Shown here one piece after another: positions 11,229 through 23,456 of a stretch of 64,000 bases of DNA; the stretch's first letter is position 1, and each line of letters starts with the position of its first letter. The notes below the pieces were generated by a model. It did not search any database. It saw nothing but the letters and a program-made list of their open reading frames with translations, and was not told the DNA's origin. Source of the stretch: Nemania diffusa (lineage: Eukaryota > Ascomycota > Sordariomycetes > Xylariales > Xylariaceae); NCBI GenBank assembly GCA_038501195.1, contig JBBPUQ010000001.1, positions 4,278,001 to 4,342,000 of the forward strand, given 5' to 3'. The translations under genes were made by a program, and so were the position numbers.

Positions 11229-13286
11229 AAGAGGTGAGGGTGTTGAGTTTAATGATGCTATTACCATTTCGAAATATATATGCTTGTAGTCTACTACACT
11301 ACTAATACCCTAGAGCTGGAGTTCTCAAGACGCATCACTGCGTTGATTGTTGACATACTCTATATAAGATGAATCCATGAAAGCCTGGTAGTCCACATGC
11401 CTAGGCCAGCCACTGGATTAGCAGTTCTCATGGCGCTATATTTCAATACCTAGGTTCTATTTTGCGGCGTTAGGCGCATGATTTGACTGCCGTGTGCCGT
11501 CTTGGATTTTATGGAGACGTGGGATACGCGGGACGGCAATATGATTGATGGATATGTATGAGGCATTCGGCAAAAAAGTGCCATTCAAATTTCTCTTCAC
11601 CCTTCGTGGGATGCCGCACCAACAGTTGACTGCCACCATCACTATACCATACCTTGAGAAATTTCATACATGGAAGCGGGCATTTTGGATACCGATATAG
11701 GTAGAAAGACATGAACGTGACAGAACATGGGCAGGGTAATTCCCAGGGTAGTTCGGGAGTTCAGTTGTTTTTGTCCGCTATTTTTGAGCATAGGTATACG
11801 TCCTTCGATAGACTATTTTTCATCAACGTCATTGAGTGTTATGTAAATCAGCTCTTTCAAGCTTCCCGGATTGTGTTGTTTCCATCTCATCAGCAAGGCA
11901 TATCTTTTGACTTTCCCTTGGTTTACTCCCTGAGAGGCTTAGATTCGTCCGCGTCTGACTCAAGTCGGACGACAAGGGTAGCGCGCAGTGCACATGTTGT
12001 GCCGCACTCGTAGTACATGTGGATGACCAGAAAGGCGGCTTCTCTTCTGCATTTCCCATACTGCCGCTCTGCTGCGCCACCTTGTTTGCATTCACTAGAT
12101 ACATGATCAACCCCAGATGAATGCCTACGATTAGAAAGTTTTATGAGAAGCTACATCGCCTGTTGAAACTTGGATTTACAAAACTGCCCTGAAAGACTGG
12201 GGCGTGGACACAACGAGCCTACTATGTAGCTAAACCTGTGGTTGTAGATGTGTGCGCTGTATGTACCTACCTACCTCTGCCGTCTTCTTTTTTTCAATGC
12301 ACCACCATTGTCTTATCAATTAAGAAGCTGTCTGGCGTCGTGGGATATCGGTTAAATCATTGCCACAGAGTGTGCGAGCAGGCTGGCCCCGTGTTTCAGA
12401 TGCATTTCATGTAGCTAGCACATCGCGGTCTTCTCTGATGTTTCAGTCGACCTTAGTCTCTTAATAGTGCGTTATATACTACCTAGACATAGTACAGGTA
12501 CATAGTATAAGGCATCAGTGCATCGAGGAAAATACACGATCAATAATTGGATGTGTGTAGTAGTGATGTGGCTTATTTCTTTGCTTCTTAACTTACAGTA
12601 TCTAAGGCAATCCAATTATTATTAGTTATGTTGGTCTTTCGCCAAAGCAGGAACACGGTGGATATTTACATACATTGGCCTCACACCACAGCAAGTATAC
12701 CCCCAACCTAATCTACCTAGATTGAAGCAGAACGAATGATCTTCAGGAGATCAGGGCCTATAATATGTACAGCACGAACGGTGGTGTTCGGCTACTGCAA
12801 CAGGTATACCCTAATTCAATAAGAGATATCTTATGTACATAGGGAAGACTCTATTAGGATATGTAGGTATTTGCCTAGGCACTTAGGTACTATCTAGTAG
12901 GCATTGCATCCCGAATCTGTAGGAAGGATTCTCGTTAAAAACCCAAAGCCTTGGAGCCGAATCCTCAATGCACTTGTAGTGCAGCGGAGGAGACAATCAA
13001 CCGCTATGGGTAACTGGTTTGTCCGCTCTGTATTAAAATCTCGTATTAAGTGATTCTATACTCGGTACTACCGACCGAGGCATGTATATCTGTACCTTAA
13101 AGTAAGCATGCCAATTCATCCTGTTTCAGAAGTCTGGGCTGTACCGAATCTGCGCTGTGTACAATACTTACTGTAGCTTGTAAGCGGCTGGGTTAGTGGA
13201 CCGGATACACTATTGGGCTGGGGGCTCTTTGAAAGAGCCGCTGAGAGCCAATCATCTTTCAGGGGTCCGTTGCTGGCGGGTTTCGT

Positions 13287-13310
13287 GTCTAGCCGTCTAG
13301 CCGTCTAGCC
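13287..13310 (+). repeat. GTCTAGCC octamer, three tandem copies
   Basis: Three perfect head-to-tail copies of an 8-bp unit in non-coding DNA. Confidence 0.8.
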
Positions 13311-13549
13311 ACAACCACTTCTCACTTTCTCTCTTTCGTCCCAACACCAGATCTATTATGTATGTATTCTAGCCATGATGATCAGAGCATGGGGGGCCGG
13401 TGAAAGGGTCCATAGCGCTGTCTAACTCAAATACCTAATGGACAGTATTGGCTGACGCTCGACGACGACATTATGTACACGAACCAGCAGCCGAGTAAGG
13501 AGACTGTGCGGCTCGTCAGGGGTCCCCATTTGACGTGCAGATCGTCAAC

Positions 13550-14120
13550 TTTGCTTCTTCTCCAACCGATGCCTAGATGGCTGGCACTCTCTTTCCTCGT
13601 CTTGCAATTTCACTAGATCGCCTGGCGCATCCCCTTCTTTTTCTATGTAAACCTGCTTAGTTTGGATGTGTTTTTGTTTTTAGCTCGGCTTCAACGTTAG
13701 TAGACTTGCTCATCTCCTCGTTTCATGTTATGCGCTCGCTACCCTGGCCTTGCTCGTGCTCAACCAACCCTACATCGTGAATATCCTCCTCGTCCGCTTT
13801 GGCGTTAGCTCGTCAACGTCGAATCCTATTGTAGGCGCCTGGTCATAACGACCATATTGACTACCTGTGCCTGTTGACACTTCCCTTCTTTTTGTCTCTT
13901 GTTCATTGTTTCCCTCCACGCGGCAACTTGTTGCTATCTTTCGTTCTTTCCAGGTTGATCCTCGGCCCATTTTCTTTAGTCGAATTCTTTACAATTACAT
14001 TCGCCTTTCTTGAAGAAAGAATCCATTTATTCGTCTTTGAACCTTTGGTCATTGTAATTACCTTACTAGCGATTCCGAGTATATTTATTCAAGAGGCTGG
14101 AGCCCATCAAATTTCTCGCT
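13550..14120 (+). promoter_or_regulatory. Pyrimidine-rich promoter/5' leader region
   Basis: Long CT-rich runs such as CTTCTTCTCC and TTCTTTTTGTCTCTTG precede the FLC-type gene. In filamentous fungi such tracts commonly lie at or just before transcription starts. Position and function are inferred from base composition only. Confidence 0.3.
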
Positions 14121-14350
14121 AGACAAACGGAAATTTAAATACCAACTCGACACATACGGGATATTTTATTGGGAGCATTGGTGGAATAATTACGTACCTC
14201 GATCGATTTGTCCGGTACAGTTTAGCGATTCAATCTCGAGCATTCATTTGCAGGTGGTTTCGGCATACCAAATTTCTCGAACGGCAAGCGAAACGACAGT
14301 TCTGCTCACATGCGCACGGGGATACGGGGTGAGGACTACGGGAACAAAAA

Positions 14351-16819
14351 ATGGTGAAATCGGCTCCCTGGTCAGTACGGACGGCTGCGATATGGGCGAT
14401 AGCATTTGCAGCTACTGGAGTGCTCGGTGATGATATTTTGGTTACCAGTGGATTCGACAACTGCAACAATAATAGCGATATCACGGTGGACAACGTCGAC
14501 ATTAAATATAATAACGGCGATAAGACTGTTACGTTTAATCTTGCTGGCTCGAGCGCCAAAGAACAAAATGTCACGGCGAAGTTGACGGTAACGGCATTTG
14601 GCCAGGATCTATATTCGAACGAGTTCAACCCCTGTGCTCCATTGACGTTCGTTTCGCAACTATGCCCTGGTACGTATATCTATTGAAATTATCCCTCGAT
14701 TAATGTCTAGATCGTGTGCTGACGATCTTATTAGTACCTGCAGGCCACTTCAGTGCGAATGGAACACAAGCCATTCCTCCGGAGTTTGCTGACAAAGTCC
14801 CTGCCATTGCGTTCCAGATTCCTGACATTGCAGCCCAAGCCAAACTTGAGCTCACATCTCTGGACGACAACTCAACGATCGGTTGTGTCCAATCTGAGGT
14901 GACAAACGGCAAGACGGTTGACCTGCCAGCCGTGTCTTATATCGCAGCCGGAGTAGCCGCGGGTGCTTTAGTGCTCGGAGGCGCCTCAGCTATCAGCGCT
15001 GCGATTTCGGGAGCTGCGGCTGGTGCAGGGTCAAGTGTAGGAGGAGTCGGCTCGATAAGCCCAAGTTTCGGAGAAGTCTTTGGTGTTTTCCATGGGTTTG
15101 CTCTAAATGGTATGATGTCGGCACAGTTACCACAAGTGTATCGGAGCTTCTCGAAGAATTTCGCTTTCTCGACTGGCCTCATCCCCTGGAGAGAGATGCA
15201 AATCGGCATCGACAACTTCCGCTCAAAGACCGGTGGAAACCTCACGAGGGATAGCGTGGAGATTCTTCAGAATACCACACTTGTTTTCCCAGACGGCTCA
15301 ACGTCGAGCGCTAATGGCTCATTGTTCAGACGAGCATTTGAAGATTTCAAATTTCTGGCTCTTCGAGAGATCGATACCCAAGTCAACTCGACAACTACGG
15401 GTGGTGATGCTACTAGTTCAACAGAATCAGCAATTCGTACGGCCGTTTCCGGAATTAAGGGCTTCGTCAATACACTTGCAGTCCCGGAATCGAATACCTT
15501 CATGACGGTTCTTGAAATTGTCGCTATAGTCATTGGTGTCATCATAGTTGGCATTCTCTTGGTGAAGGTTATCTTGGAGGCTTGGGCTCTGTTTGGACGA
15601 TTTCCAGACTCTCTAGCTGATTTCCGCAAGCATTACTGGGGCTCTATCGCACGGGCTGTTACCTCTCTAATCCTTTTGCTTTATGGTGTATGGGTTTTGT
15701 ACTGCGTTTTCCAGTTCACGAATGGGGACTCCTGGGCCGCCCAGACCCTTGCAGCTGTCACACTGGCGCTTTTTACTGGTATTCTCGCTTTCTTCTCCTG
15801 GAAGATATGGAGCACAGCAAGGAAGCTCAAGGAGGCAGAAGGGGATACTACAAGTCTATACGAGGACAAGTTATACTGGCGGAAATATTCTCTCTTTTAT
15901 GAGTCATATAGAAAGGGATACTGGTGGGTATTTATGCCGGTCATCCTCTACCTATTCGCCAAAGGCACAGTGATAGCCGCGACAGACGGACACGGCATGG
16001 TTCAAACTATCGCGTCACTAGTCGTTGAGGGACTTTTTCTCATCCTGCTGGTGTGGAGCCGTCCCTATGAGCGCAAGTCTGGCAATATCATCAACATCAC
16101 GATCCAGGTAGTTCGAGTACTATCAGTCGTATTAATTCTCATCTTTGTCGAGGAATTCGGAATCGCGCAGACGACGCAGACAATCGCGGGAGTTGCTCTT
16201 ATCGGTATTCAATCGGCACTCGCTGTGACCCTCGCGATCCTAATCCTTTGGAACACGCTCATCTCCCTTTGCAAACAAAACCCTCACCAGAAGAGAAGAA
16301 AAGAAATGGGTAAGTTGCAATACCACATGGAAACCACAACAATTCCATGCCCTCAACATTGTAACGAAGCAGAACACTAACCTGGGGTTATTTACAGAGA
16401 GAATGCAACGTGACACTCTTACACCACTTGACGCTCGCAACTCGCTACTACAACAGATGGGTCAGACTAAATCTGAAGAGAGCACTACTTTCTCATTTGC
16501 TAAGCTCACCACTGTTGGCGATGTCAAGGACCCGATCAGTGATACCTCCCGCCGTGGCTCATCGCCGGAGTGGTACCAAGGTACACCTCCTGAATCCACG
16601 AAGTCGGGTTACTTGCAAGCGCCGAGCCAGAGCAGACCACTCACGCCTGCCACGCCATTTGGTGCCAACCAAAGCCGTGAAAATCTCATTGAAAATGCCG
16701 CTCCGATAGATCGAGAACCAACGATACCAAATTTGGGAGATTTCGGGGATAGCCGCCCTTACCAAGGGAGATACGGCCCGAGGGGTTATTCATCGTACCG
16801 GGGTCCGGGCGGTTTTTGA
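14351..16819 (+). CDS. FLC-family membrane protein: ML-like domain plus TRP-like channel
   Basis: Member of the fungal flavin-carrier/TRP-like family (Flc1-3 in yeast), linked to calcium homeostasis, ER or vacuolar membranes and cell-wall integrity. Three exons: 14351-14669, 14735-16309 and 16398-16819, giving 771 aa. Both introns (65 and 88 nt) have GTACGT or GTAAGT donors, and the splices join frames exactly (QLCP-VPAGHFS; RRKEM-ERMQR). Residues 1-25 are a hydrophobic signal peptide. Residues 26-165 form the Cys-containing, N-glycosylation-rich ML-like domain. A Gly/Ala-rich helix lies near 172-192. About seven further membrane segments follow between 364 and 618, including the EDKLYWRKYSLFYESYRKGYWW region typical of the family. 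The tail (about 632-771) is Ser/Pro/Arg-rich and cytoplasmic. Which Flc paralogue it matches cannot be decided by eye. Confidence 0.92.
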
Positions 16820-17504
16820 TTTGCATCCCATGGTATTGTGGCAGCTTTTACAGAAGCTCTAATGAGTTAGCTATTGGTTTTGGATATTCAGTCACAGCAT
16901 AAACTTGCATTCTCACTCATCATAATGTGCCCACGACAATCTTGTACATATATTACTCATCTGTATTCTAGCTAAGTAAAGAGAAGGTTTTTACACTATT
17001 CCAGCAATAAGCTTTGAATAATTACACATCACGATTCGCATCAAAGAAAGGCGCCCGGGACTTAATGTTATTTTGCTACCAGAGAAAATTAAACAATAAA
17101 TGAGACCTTCGTCGATTACCTGCATTGTCACGATAGTCCATAAGCTAACTAAGTAGATCATGCAATTAAATAATATACCTAAGTATTGAATTGTATTACG
17201 TAATTACATAGCACTCAAAGCTCCCACTTACATAGGTACCTAGGTACCTGCGCTAGGTAGTAGCTGTTAGATTTAGATAGATAACTGACGCGTGAGGCCA
17301 GCTGCCTGCCCTACCTATGTAGGTAGGTACCATTGTAGCATCAATCATCTTCAACCTCCTTCATTCCCAAATACCAACGACTTCCATCAGATCTTCCAAT
17401 ACAGCTACAAATCCTCCTTCCGCTCAATCTGGGAGACTACTAATACGACGAGATTACATTTCACTCGGCCACCCGCTTTCTCCTACTTCCTGGCCGTTTT
17501 CGAA
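16820..17504. other. Intergenic with TAGGTA motifs
   Basis: AT-rich 3' flank of the FLC-type gene followed by the proteasome gene promoter. Two tandem AGGTACCT palindromes lie at 17234-17249 and more TAGGTA strings up to 17330. The bases just before the ATG are CT-rich. No gene seen. Confidence 0.5.
17234..17330. repeat. Tandem AGGTACCT palindromes and TAGGTA motifs
   Basis: Two adjacent copies of the 8-bp palindrome AGGTACCT are followed by GGTAGTAG and GTAGGTAGGTACC strings, about 170-270 bp upstream of the proteasome start codon. Confidence 0.6.
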
Positions 17505-18486
17505 ATGGACACTCTCGTTGCCCGATATAGCCGCCCCGCGGCCTTTCAGAACGAAACACTTACAGAGGACCAATACGACGACTTTCAAAATGATGTTACT
17601 CCTAGCTTGTCCCTCAAGTTTGCCATGCCCCCAGTAGCACAGGTGAGTCGAGCTAGATGCTTGGTCGAATTCCACTTCGCCCTGGCTGTTTATTCTTGTT
17701 CCCATATGCGATGTAAGGCCGACGAGCTTGCTTGTTCTTAACTAACTGTGACTCTTCTATATCAAGCCCTCTGCCTGGCTCCGGGCAGCCACAGACGACC
17801 GGTCGAACCCCAACTGCCCGATCAAGATCGCTCACGGTACGACGACATTAGCATTCCGGTTCCAGGGCGGCATCATCGTAGCAACAGACTCGCGTGCGAC
17901 GGCAGGCAACTGGATCGCCTCGCAGACGGTGAAGAAGGTGATCGAGATCAACAGCTGTCTGCTAGGCACCATGGCCGGTGGTGCCGCCGACTGCCAGTAC
18001 TGGCTGGCGTGGCTGGGGATGCAGTGCCGGCTGCACGAGCTTCGGCACAAGCGGCGCATCAGCGTCGCTGCGGCCTCCAAGATCCTCGCCAACCTCGTGT
18101 ACCAGTACAAGGGGATGGGCCTGTCGATGGGCACCATGTGTGCCGGCGTGACGCCCGAGGAGGGCCCCGCGCTCTACTACATCGACTCGGACGGCACGCG
18201 CCTCCCCGGCAACCTGTTCTGCGTCGGCTCCGGCCAGACATTCGCCTACGGTGTCCTCGATGCCGAGTACCGGTACGACCTATCTGAGGAGGAGGCCCTT
18301 GAGCTCGGTCGCCGCTCTATCCTCGCCGCTACCCATCGTGATGCTTACTCGGGTGGTTATATCAACCTGTACCATGTTAAGGAGGAAGGTTGGGTCAAGC
18401 ACGGGTTCAACGATACGAACCCTATTTTCTGGAAGACGAAGCTTGAGAAGGGCGAGTTCACCAACGTTACCAGTTCGCTAGACTAA
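17505..18486 (+). CDS. PRE2: 20S proteasome subunit beta type-5 (chymotrypsin-like)
   Basis: Catalytic beta-5 subunit of the 20S proteasome core, made as a propeptide-bearing precursor. Two exons, 17505-17642 and 17767-18486, with a 124-nt GTGAGT intron containing a TAACTAAC branch site, give 285 aa. The propeptide ends HG and the mature chain starts at Thr71 (TTTLAFRF), the N-terminal nucleophile. Asp17 and Lys33 of mature numbering are present (TDSRATAG and TVKKV). The [17 protein letters not shown] and [21 protein letters not shown] segments are beta-5 hallmarks. Exon 2 is noticeably GC-rich at wobble positions compared with its flanks, in keeping with high expression. It converges with the Qri7 gene, 432 bp away. 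Confidence 0.97.
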
Positions 18487-18918
18487 AGTCTGAGGGGTTT
18501 CACTGGGCCGGGCTATTATATGGAACTTAACTAGGTGATCTGTCTATCCAAACCTTAGATGCACGAATTGTGCGATTATCTAGAGACGTCAGAAGCAGAC
18601 AAGCATTACAGGTGAAAGAAGGCTGGATGATGAATAGGGTTGATAGACTAGCATTAGTAGTCATCTGCATATTTGCATCGGCTTCGAATGATTCGCTATG
18701 CATATGTATAATCACCAATAGGTCCGTAAGGTTTTTCTCTCAGCCCTAAGAACTTGATGACAATGAATTTTATACTCGGTGCTCTCCTCCATGCGACTCA
18801 GCTTAATCGTAGCAAGGCCATCCACTCCTGGGTATCATGATTTCCAATATCAAATACGTAGGGTTTTTTTTTTTACATCATGTATCTACAGTTATTCCTA
18901 CATCAACGCGCTGCGAAT
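18487..18918. other. Convergent 3' spacer
   Basis: Holds the 3' ends of the proteasome and Qri7 genes. AT-rich, with a run of ten T around 18866-18875 near the Qri7 stop. No gene. Confidence 0.5.
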
Positions 18919-20439
18919 TTAGCTCTTAGTCTCCGGCGCTTTATACCAACCGCCAGCGCCGAGGATGCCTCCGCCTTCGGCATTAGGGTCGAGCGGCCAT
19001 TTACGTATAGGTAAGACGCCGAGATCGCTACGCCAGCCATCCTCGTACATCTCTATGCCGGTCCATGCAATCATCGCCGCGTTATCTGTGCATAGGGGCA
19101 CGGGCGGTGCCACTACCTCTATATCCGCATGGCCGCGAACGTCGAGCATTTTCCGCACAACGTGTCGGAGGAACTTATTGCTTGCGACACCGCCAGAGAG
19201 AACGACAGTCTTGACATCGCCATGCCCTTCGGCCTTCGTGTCAAGTACGTCTTGTTCGTATTTGTTTTTGTTGTCCCGCAAAGCAAACACGAGACGAGTT
19301 GTTAGGTGTTCAAAGGCCAGAGTCATAGTCGCCCGCGCGAGGATCCTACGCGTATCGATATCCATATCTGGATGCTTCAGGATCGTTTTTTGGACCTGAC
19401 CATTTAACCCTGCAAACTCGTATGTAGATGCGGCTACTGGCCCCTGTCCCATCTGAGCGAGAGGCGGCGTTAATGTCCAATCGTGTCCCGCATCAAAGAT
19501 CTTGATCTCGTCTCCGCGTCTGCCCGGGGGCACGTAACTATAATCATAGCATGAGGACTCCTTAGATCCCGGAAACGCGAATTCTTCGAACATGGGACCG
19601 TACATGCCGGAGACAGACTCGTCGGCGGTGATGACCTCTGGCGGTAGGATCATCCGCGCACACTTGTCCAGCATGTCGCCTATGGCGATATTCATCGAGT
19701 CGGCAATAATGGTGTGGTCGTTGAGCGACTGCGAGCGCACTAGCATCGTATGTCCGCCGGAGACGAGGAGCGAGAGGAACGGGAACTCAGGGCCTTGCAG
19801 CCTTTGATCTCCACCGTCTTTGCTTGTCGGGTCCCGAGCTCCGTCTACTTCCTCGTCCCGGAGCGCCCGGACGAGCCGCGGCGTGAGCGCATGCGCCTGC
19901 ATGTGGTTGACCGCGAGCAAGGGCACATCCCACGCGAGTGCCAACCCCTTGGCCAAGGCGAGGCCCGTGGCGAGATTCGACGTCATCCCGGGGCCTCGCG
20001 TCACCGATACGAAGTCGGGCTTCAGCCGCGGGGTCCCGTCGACCCAAAGGACGCTGCCGTCGCCGCCATCCCGTGCCGATTCAGCGGCGGTCCCGGTAGT
20101 CTTAGGCAGGGCTCGCAGAGACTTCCGAACCAGCGGCGCTAGGTGCTGGGTGTGCGAGACGATGGCCGTGACCGGGTGGACGCCGCGGAAGGCTCGGTTA
20201 TCGGACGTGACATTCTCGTTGAAGTGCAGGCGGGCGGCGCCCGTGGCGTCCTTCTCGAGGATGGCAACGCATGTGTCGTCGCAGGAGGTCTCGATCGCTA
20301 GGGTCAGGAGCTGTCGGAGGGGTTGATGGGAAGGGAAGCGAGGTCGTAGCCGTGCCGGTCGAGGGGTGGAAGAAAGGCGCTGCGGGAACAGGCTACTCCC
20401 GTGGAGGCACTGCCGCGAAGCTTTCCATAATGTGCTCAT
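18919..20439 (-). CDS. QRI7: Mitochondrial tRNA N6-adenosine threonylcarbamoyltransferase (Qri7/OSGEPL1)
   Basis: Transfers the threonylcarbamoyl group to A37 of ANN-decoding mitochondrial tRNAs (t6A). One intronless frame of 506 aa starts at an ATG. The first 40 residues are Arg/Ser/Pro-rich without acidic residues, as in a mitochondrial transit peptide. The Kae1/TsaD core follows: LAIETSCDDTCVAI (about 47-60), HTQHLAPL, TRGPGMTSNLATG, the metal-binding NHMQAHAL (His179 and His183), SGGHTMLV, and LSGGVASNKFLR near the C-terminus with CTDNAAMIAW. A low-complexity insert at about 113-138 and another after the HMQAH helix make it longer than bacterial TsaD (about 340 aa). Wobble GC is high in the N-terminal part. 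Confidence 0.96.
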   Translation of the reverse strand: MSTLWKASRQCLHGSSLFPQRLSSTPRPARLRPRFPSHQPLRQLLTLAIETSCDDTCVAILEKDATGAARLHFNENVTSDNRAFRGVHPVTAIVSHTQHLAPLVRKSLRALPKTTGTAAESARDGGDGSVLWVDGTPRLKPDFVSVTRGPGMTSNLATGLALAKGLALAWDVPLLAVNHMQAHALTPRLVRALRDEEVDGARDPTSKDGGDQRLQGPEFPFLSLLVSGGHTMLVRSQSLNDHTIIADSMNIAIGDMLDKCARMILPPEVITADESVSGMYGPMFEEFAFPGSKESSCYDYSYVPPGRRGDEIKIFDAGHDWTLTPPLAQMGQGPVAASTYEFAGLNGQVQKTILKHPDMDIDTRRILARATMTLAFEHLTTRLVFALRDNKNKYEQDVLDTKAEGHGDVKTVVLSGGVASNKFLRHVVRKMLDVRGHADIEVVAPPVPLCTDNAAMIAWTGIEMYEDGWRSDLGVLPIRKWPLDPNAEGGGILGAGGWYKAPETKS

Positions 20440-21663
20440 CCACGATAATATTCTCGCCTAAGTGAGCGTGCCCTCTTCCGCTTCCTATGACGACGCTCAG
20501 CTTGTGGTGATAGAGATACAATTCCGAAAATTGTAAGCCGTTGCTAGACCCTTGTACTTTGTCGCTGTTTTGGGAATTTCTCCTACCCAAGATTCCTAGA
20601 TAGGCTAGTGCCTATGAAGATACTTAGTAGTGTACTGTACGTACCTATGTATCTGTGGTGGACACCATCTACATATGTAGATACTGCGTACCTGCCTCTA
20701 TATTAGATCTATAGCATCCTGTATCTAGATGACCAAAGCTCAGGAATATATTTTGACCCCTCATAGCTCACATATTTGTACACCTATTTAAAATAACCGC
20801 TATTCTCAATACCGGCTCGGATTGAAATGTCTATCTATTAGGACAAATGTAGAGATATATATTCCGCATTAATGCAATTGAACATTCAAAAAGAGACAGG
20901 ACAATTGATCAATCTGGGTACAGCAGATAGCTTGAGGCGCAACAAAAACGGCAAGACCCCTGTTGCGCCAACACGTTAGTTGGTAAAGCGGTGTGTGAGC
21001 ACCAATGCCTAGGGTTCTTTTAGAAGCTTCATTTGTTTATGTTGAAGTACCATGCAGCAAAATGTGCAGTAAGGAGATACCTCGGTTACAATACTGTATC
21101 CGCTGTTCACAGAGGTACCTACCTAAGACATATCGGTGGGATTGGTTTGAGAGATGTGCAGTAGGTACCGTGCGTGTAACTTCATCTCTAACATTATCAT
21201 CTGCGGCCCCTTCCAAACCCCCACCACACTAACCAGCAGATCCCTGCTACCAACCAGTAATGAAAGACTACCGGGCCAACCCCTGAACAAGAGCTTCCCC
21301 GCTGCTTCAATGTCCCCTCACATATCGCATTAGTGCCAGCCAGTTGTCTAGTGCATACAGTATTGGTACCTACCGTTGCGTTGCAGCAGCAAGAAAGCAA
21401 GCAAACCACACAAAACGACAGACTGCATGCACCACACACCTCCTTTTATTCAGTCCCCAACGCTAGGTAGGTACCTACTTACTGCGTACTTACTTAGGTG
21501 GTCTCGACTTGTCTAACCTGTCTAGTGTAGCAGCAGAGGCGCTGTGCGCATTCCTCAGAAACCCAACACCTCTTCTCGGATCTCAACTTCCTCTCCATTT
21601 CTTTTCTTGTCCTCTTATACCCAATTTCGACACCACTTGCCATTGCGGCGCACAACATTCACA
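20440..21663. other. Intergenic between Qri7 and alpha-tubulin
   Basis: Divergent promoter region, AT-rich at 20580-20900, with TAGGTA/TACCTA motifs at about 20620-20700 and 21110-21500. A weak tRNA-like string near 20966-21030 was examined and not accepted. The bases before 21663 are pyrimidine-rich, consistent with the tubulin leader. Confidence 0.5.
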
Positions 21664-23456
21664 ATGAAGGGCGAGGTGAGTAGTGTAGCACATTGCCTAG
21701 TCTAGCTAGGATTCCCTGGCCTGAATACCTTATACCATGAGCTTGAGCTTGAGCTTGAGCTTTAGCTTCTTGCCGTGCCGCCAGGGCTGCTATGTTGAGA
21801 ATTGCATCTCAAGTGCCCATGTTGCCAATATCGCCAATCGCTCTTGCGTGACAGAGTTGAAACTAATACTCACTGCTCTCACCACAGATCCTACATCTTC
21901 ACCTGGGTCAGGCAGGTACCCAGCTTGGTAACAGCGCTTGGGAGCTGTAAGTGTTACACCGCCTCAGCCATCAGTCGGGCATACACTAGGTCGGAAATTG
22001 TGCAGAACTAACCACCCTCCCTCCTCCTCTTCTAGGTACCTTCTTGAGCACGGCCTCGGACTTGATGGTCGCCCTGATCCCAATGCCAAAGGTGTCCTCG
22101 ATGGCGGCTCCTACGAAACCTTCTTCACGGAGACCAGTGGTGGCAAATACGTTCCCCGTTCCCTCTTCGTCGATTTGGACCCCTCGCCCATTGACGAGAT
22201 CCGAACTGGTAGCTACCGCCAGCTCTTCCACCCTGAACTTCTCATCAGTGGCAAGGAGGATGCCGCCAACAACTATGCCCGCGGCCACTACACCATTGGC
22301 AAGGAAATGGTCGACAGCACCTTGGACCGGATCCGCCGCGTTGTTGGTAAGTATCATGTTTTTTTAAGAGAGCAATTACTCTCCAGATTGCCTGCTAACA
22401 TTATACGACAGACAACTGCAGCTGCCTCCAAGGTTTCTTGATCTTCCACTCTTTCGGTGGTGGCACTGGCTCCGGTTTCGGTGCTCTCCTACTCGAGCGT
22501 CTATCTACTGAGTACGGCAAGAAGTGCAAGCTTGAGTTCGCCGTATACCCTGCCCCTCGGGTCTCAACTGCTGTTGTGGAGCCCTATAACGCTGTTCTCT
22601 CGACTCACAGCACCATTGAGAACTCGGATTGTACCTTCCTTGTTGATAACGAGGCCGTTTACGATATCTGCCGACGCAACCTGGATATCCCCCGTCCGAG
22701 CTACGACCACTTGAACCGTCTGATTGCTCAGGTCGTCAGTTCGATCACCTCGTCTCTGCGGTTCGATGGTGCTCTCAACGTAGATCTCAACGAGTTCCAG
22801 ACCAATTTGGTGCCTTACCCTCGTATCCATTATCCTCTGATCAGTTACGCCCCTGTTGTCTCGGCTGCCAAGAGTGCACACGAGAGCTTTAAGGTCCACG
22901 ATCTTACTTTCCAATGTAAGCCTTTAGCATTTTAGACCATCTTAATCCTTATCAAGTGCTAACCCGCTGTACAGGCTTCGAGCCCAACAACCAAATGGTG
23001 GTCTGCGATCCCCGAAACGGAAAGTACATGGCCGTTGCCCTTCTATACCGTGGTGATGTTGTTCCTCGCGACTGCAACGCCGCTATCGCAGCTCTGAAGG
23101 CCAAGTCTTCCTTCAACCTCGTCGAGTGGTGCCCCACTGGTTTCAAGGTCGGCATCAACTACCAGAAACCCATGGCTGTGCCAACAAGCTCCCCCTCCGA
23201 TGGTGGCCTTGCCTCAGTTGACCGCTCTGTTTCCATGTTATCTAACACCACGGCCATCGCTGAAGCCTGGTCTCGCTTGGATCACAAGTTCGATCTTATG
23301 TATAGCAAGCGAGCTTTCGTTCACTGGTACGTCGGCGAAGGTATGGAGGAGGGCGAGTTCTCCGAGGCCCGTGAGGATCTTGCGGCTCTTGAGAAGGATT
23401 ATGAGGAGGTCGCGGCCGACAGCTTCGAGCCTGATGAGACCGACGCTGAGTACTAG
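21664..23456 (+). CDS. Alpha-tubulin
   Basis: Alpha subunit of the microtubule heterodimer. Five exons, 21664-21675, 21888-21946, 22036-22346, 22412-22915 and 22975-23456, give 455 aa. The 12-nt first exon encodes only MKGE, and the second begins [20 protein letters not shown], the nucleotide-binding N-terminus. [20 protein letters not shown] is the tubulin signature. The chain ends EY, so the C-terminal Tyr used for detyrosination cycles is present. The region [21 protein letters not shown] differs from the main fungal alpha isotype as I remember it, so this may be the second isotype (tubB-like in Aspergillus); alignment is needed to decide. All four introns are GT-AG with frame-exact joins. 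Early introns in short 5' exons are usual in fungal tubulins. Confidence 0.95.
21739..21768 (+). repeat. GAGCTT hexamer repeat in tubulin intron 1
   Basis: Four perfect GAGCTT units plus one TAGCTT variant in the 212-nt first intron. Confidence 0.8.

Larger units (their letters stand above)
11229..14350. other. Intergenic 3.1 kb, long 5' leader of the FLC-type gene
   Basis: No credible gene. Small frames at 11457-12110 lack family features. A GTCTAGCC triplet repeat sits at 13287-13310. From about 13550 to 14120 the plus strand is strongly pyrimidine-rich, typical of the promoter and 5' untranslated leader of a highly expressed fungal gene, and an intron in that leader is possible. Confidence 0.5.

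Noticed and set aside
19750..20326. Long plus-strand frames opposite the Qri7 gene
   Set aside because: These are antisense shadows of GC-rich Qri7 coding sequence; the minus frame carries all family motifs.
20960..21030. tRNA-like string with a possible A box (TTAGTTGGTAAAGC) and a B-box-like GGTTCTTTTAG
   Set aside because: The B box has several mismatches, no T stem or acceptor stem can be folded, and the anticodon arm pairs over only four bases.
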